From assembly GCA_027057985.1 (NCBI GenBank), contig JALUTJ010000539.1, forward strand, positions 1-7,002: DNA of 7,002 nt, written 5' to 3'. The DNA is from Chromatiales bacterium (GTDB lineage: Bacteria > Pseudomonadota > Gammaproteobacteria > UBA6429 > Thiohalophilaceae). How positions within the stretch are numbered: the first letter of the stretch is position 1; each line of letters starts with the position of its first letter. The notes under the pieces are model-generated. The model ran no database searches. It saw only the letters and a list, made by a program, of their open reading frames with translations, and was not told the origin of the DNA. Positions 6,116 to 7,002 of this stretch are shown piece by piece. Both the position numbers and the translations under genes were made by a program.

Positions 6116-6979
6116 ATGAAGCATATCAAACTGAAAACGGTAAATTTGAAGAACCACCCAACATTAAATGAAAGGTGGTTACAGGATATTATTGCTGATG
6201 ACCCTTCAATTCTCGGGATTGGCGATGTCATTCTAAAAGATAAAGAACGTATTCATATCGGTGCTGGTCGTCTTGATTTGCTATTGCAGGATGCTGATGG
6301 ACACGGAAGGTATGAGGTTGAAATTCAGTTAGGTGCTACTGATGAATCTCATATAATCAGAACCATTGAATATTGGGATATTGAAAGAAGAAAATATCCA
6401 CAATACGACCATACAGCAGTAATAGTTGCAGAAGATATTACGAGCAGGTTCCTTAATGTGGTCGGTTTGTTTAATGGTTTTATACCGATAATGGCTATTC
6501 AAGCAACCGCTATCGAAACACCTGAAGGTGTTGGGCTTCAATTCACAAAAGTTCTTGATACTGTGAAACTCGGATACATCGAAGAAGATGAGGAAGTATC
6601 CGAACCCACAGACAGGAATTACTGGGAAAAGAGAGGAACGAAAAAAACAGTAGCATTGGCAGATAGGATACTTGAAATATCAAAATCCTTTTTGCCCGCA
6701 GCTGAGTTCAGCTACAACAAATATTACATCGGCTTCTGGGTAGATGGTCGGGCTTGTAATTTTGCGGTATGCCGTCCTCAAAAAAGCGCTTTACGCCTTG
6801 AAATACGCTTGCCCCAAACAGAGGAAACAGAAGAGGCAATATCCAATGCAGAGCTTGATATGCTTGATTATGATAAGCGTTGGGGGAGCTACAGAATTAA
6901 GCTTTCTGAAAATGATATTTCAGAGAAGGAAGAAACGATTAACTCATTACTGAAACAAGCTTATGAGCTACGCAAATAG
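6116..6979 (+). CDS. Conserved hypothetical protein with PD-(D/E)XK nuclease-like fold and DUF5655-like C-terminus
   Basis: 287 aa, soluble, no signal peptide or membrane segment. The N-terminal part reads as a PD-(D/E)XK nuclease core: helix NERWLQDIIADDPSILG (18-34) with Glu19, strand GRLDLLL (51-57) with Asp54, and strand YEVEIQLG (66-73) where Glu69 and Gln71 form an ExQ in place of ExK. A conserved block follows (HIIRTIEYWDIERRKYP, 79-95). The C-terminal third (about 195-287), ending near LLKQAYE, resembles DUF5655. I recognise close relatives only as widespread uncharacterised proteins. Start: ATG with a strong AAAGGAAG site. GC (40-43%) and frequent AGA, AGG and ATA codons differ from the left-hand genes, suggesting transfer. 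It is packed between GTTAGCA and TGCTAACAAGG, like an integron cassette gene. DNA cleavage is plausible but unproven; a defence role is speculation. Confidence 0.85.
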   Translation: MKHIKLKTVNLKNHPTLNERWLQDIIADDPSILGIGDVILKDKERIHIGAGRLDLLLQDADGHGRYEVEIQLGATDESHIIRTIEYWDIERRKYPQYDHTAVIVAEDITSRFLNVVGLFNGFIPIMAIQATAIETPEGVGLQFTKVLDTVKLGYIEEDEEVSEPTDRNYWEKRGTKKTVALADRILEISKSFLPAAEFSYNKYYIGFWVDGRACNFAVCRPQKSALRLEIRLPQTEETEEAISNAELDMLDYDKRWGSYRIKLSENDISEKEETINSLLKQAYELRK

Positions 6980-7002
6980 TGCTAACAAGGTGCTCGTTCG
7001 GA
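6980..7002 (+). other. Putative attC recombination site, 5' part, cut by window end
   Basis: TGCTAAC (6980-6986) fits an integron R' box (RYYYAAC-like) and is followed by AAGGTGCTCGTTCGGA, the style of the left half of many attC sites (TAACAA, then an L'-like block, then CGGAC). It begins one base after the TAG stop, as is usual for cassette genes. The L'' and R'' half, expected within about 60-140 bp, lies outside the window, so the fold cannot be tested. Confidence 0.55.

Noticed and set aside
6095..6987. TGTTAGCACT...AGTGCTAACA read as terminal inverted repeats of a small transposable element
   Set aside because: No target-site duplication flanks the repeats, the gene is not a transposase, and the TAACAAGG continuation fits attC better.
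1..7002. CRISPR array, tRNA or rRNA genes, riboswitch
   Set aside because: I saw no spaced direct repeats, cloverleaf or rRNA-like sequence, nor any conserved riboswitch core in the leaders.

Overview
This looks like chromosomal DNA of a gammaproteobacterium. The aspartyl-tRNA synthetase is full length and of the bacterial type, with Pseudomonas/E. coli-like motif 2 and motif 3. It follows an FmdB-type zinc-ribbon gene on the same strand, a pairing I associate with Gammaproteobacteria. GC content is high in the core genes (about 58% in 3361-3420) and falls sharply after about 5650 (about 35% in 5821-5880, 40-43% in 6181-6300). I cannot name a genus.

Layout. (1) 1-190 is non-coding and ends in a strong bidirectional terminator (109-155) that closes aspS. 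(2) On the minus strand, an FmdB-type zinc-ribbon gene (2393 to 2169) is followed, after a 187-bp gap with a perfect 10-bp hairpin, by aspS (1981 to 191). The AspRS carries the residues expected of a non-discriminating enzyme. (3) From 2394 a divergent promoter region leads into a compact plus-strand operon with 2-bp gaps: an archaeal-type (type 2) thymidine/AMP phosphorylase-family protein, a non-canonical ribose-phosphate pyrophosphokinase-like protein, and a DUF1614 membrane protein. The first two families both handle phosphorylated ribose at C1, which suggests nucleotide or ribose-phosphate salvage. (4) 5652-6115 is AT-rich and holds no convincing gene. It carries a good extended -10 promoter overlapping a perfect 14-bp palindrome, a 9-bp GC-rich hairpin, and an integron-like recombination core, GTTAGCA, at 6096-6102. 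(5) 6116-6979 encodes a PD-(D/E)XK nuclease-fold protein of unassigned role. Its stop codon touches TGCTAACAAGG, which looks like the start of an attC site cut off by the window end.

The most interesting part is the right end. The last gene is packed between GTTAGCA and TGCTAAC, which are exact reverse complements and match integron R'' and R' boxes. It has its own base composition and lies downstream of a strong promoter, as a gene cassette would. No integrase gene is visible in the 464 bp to its left, so this may be the edge of an integrase-less cassette array, or of an integron whose other parts lie outside the window.
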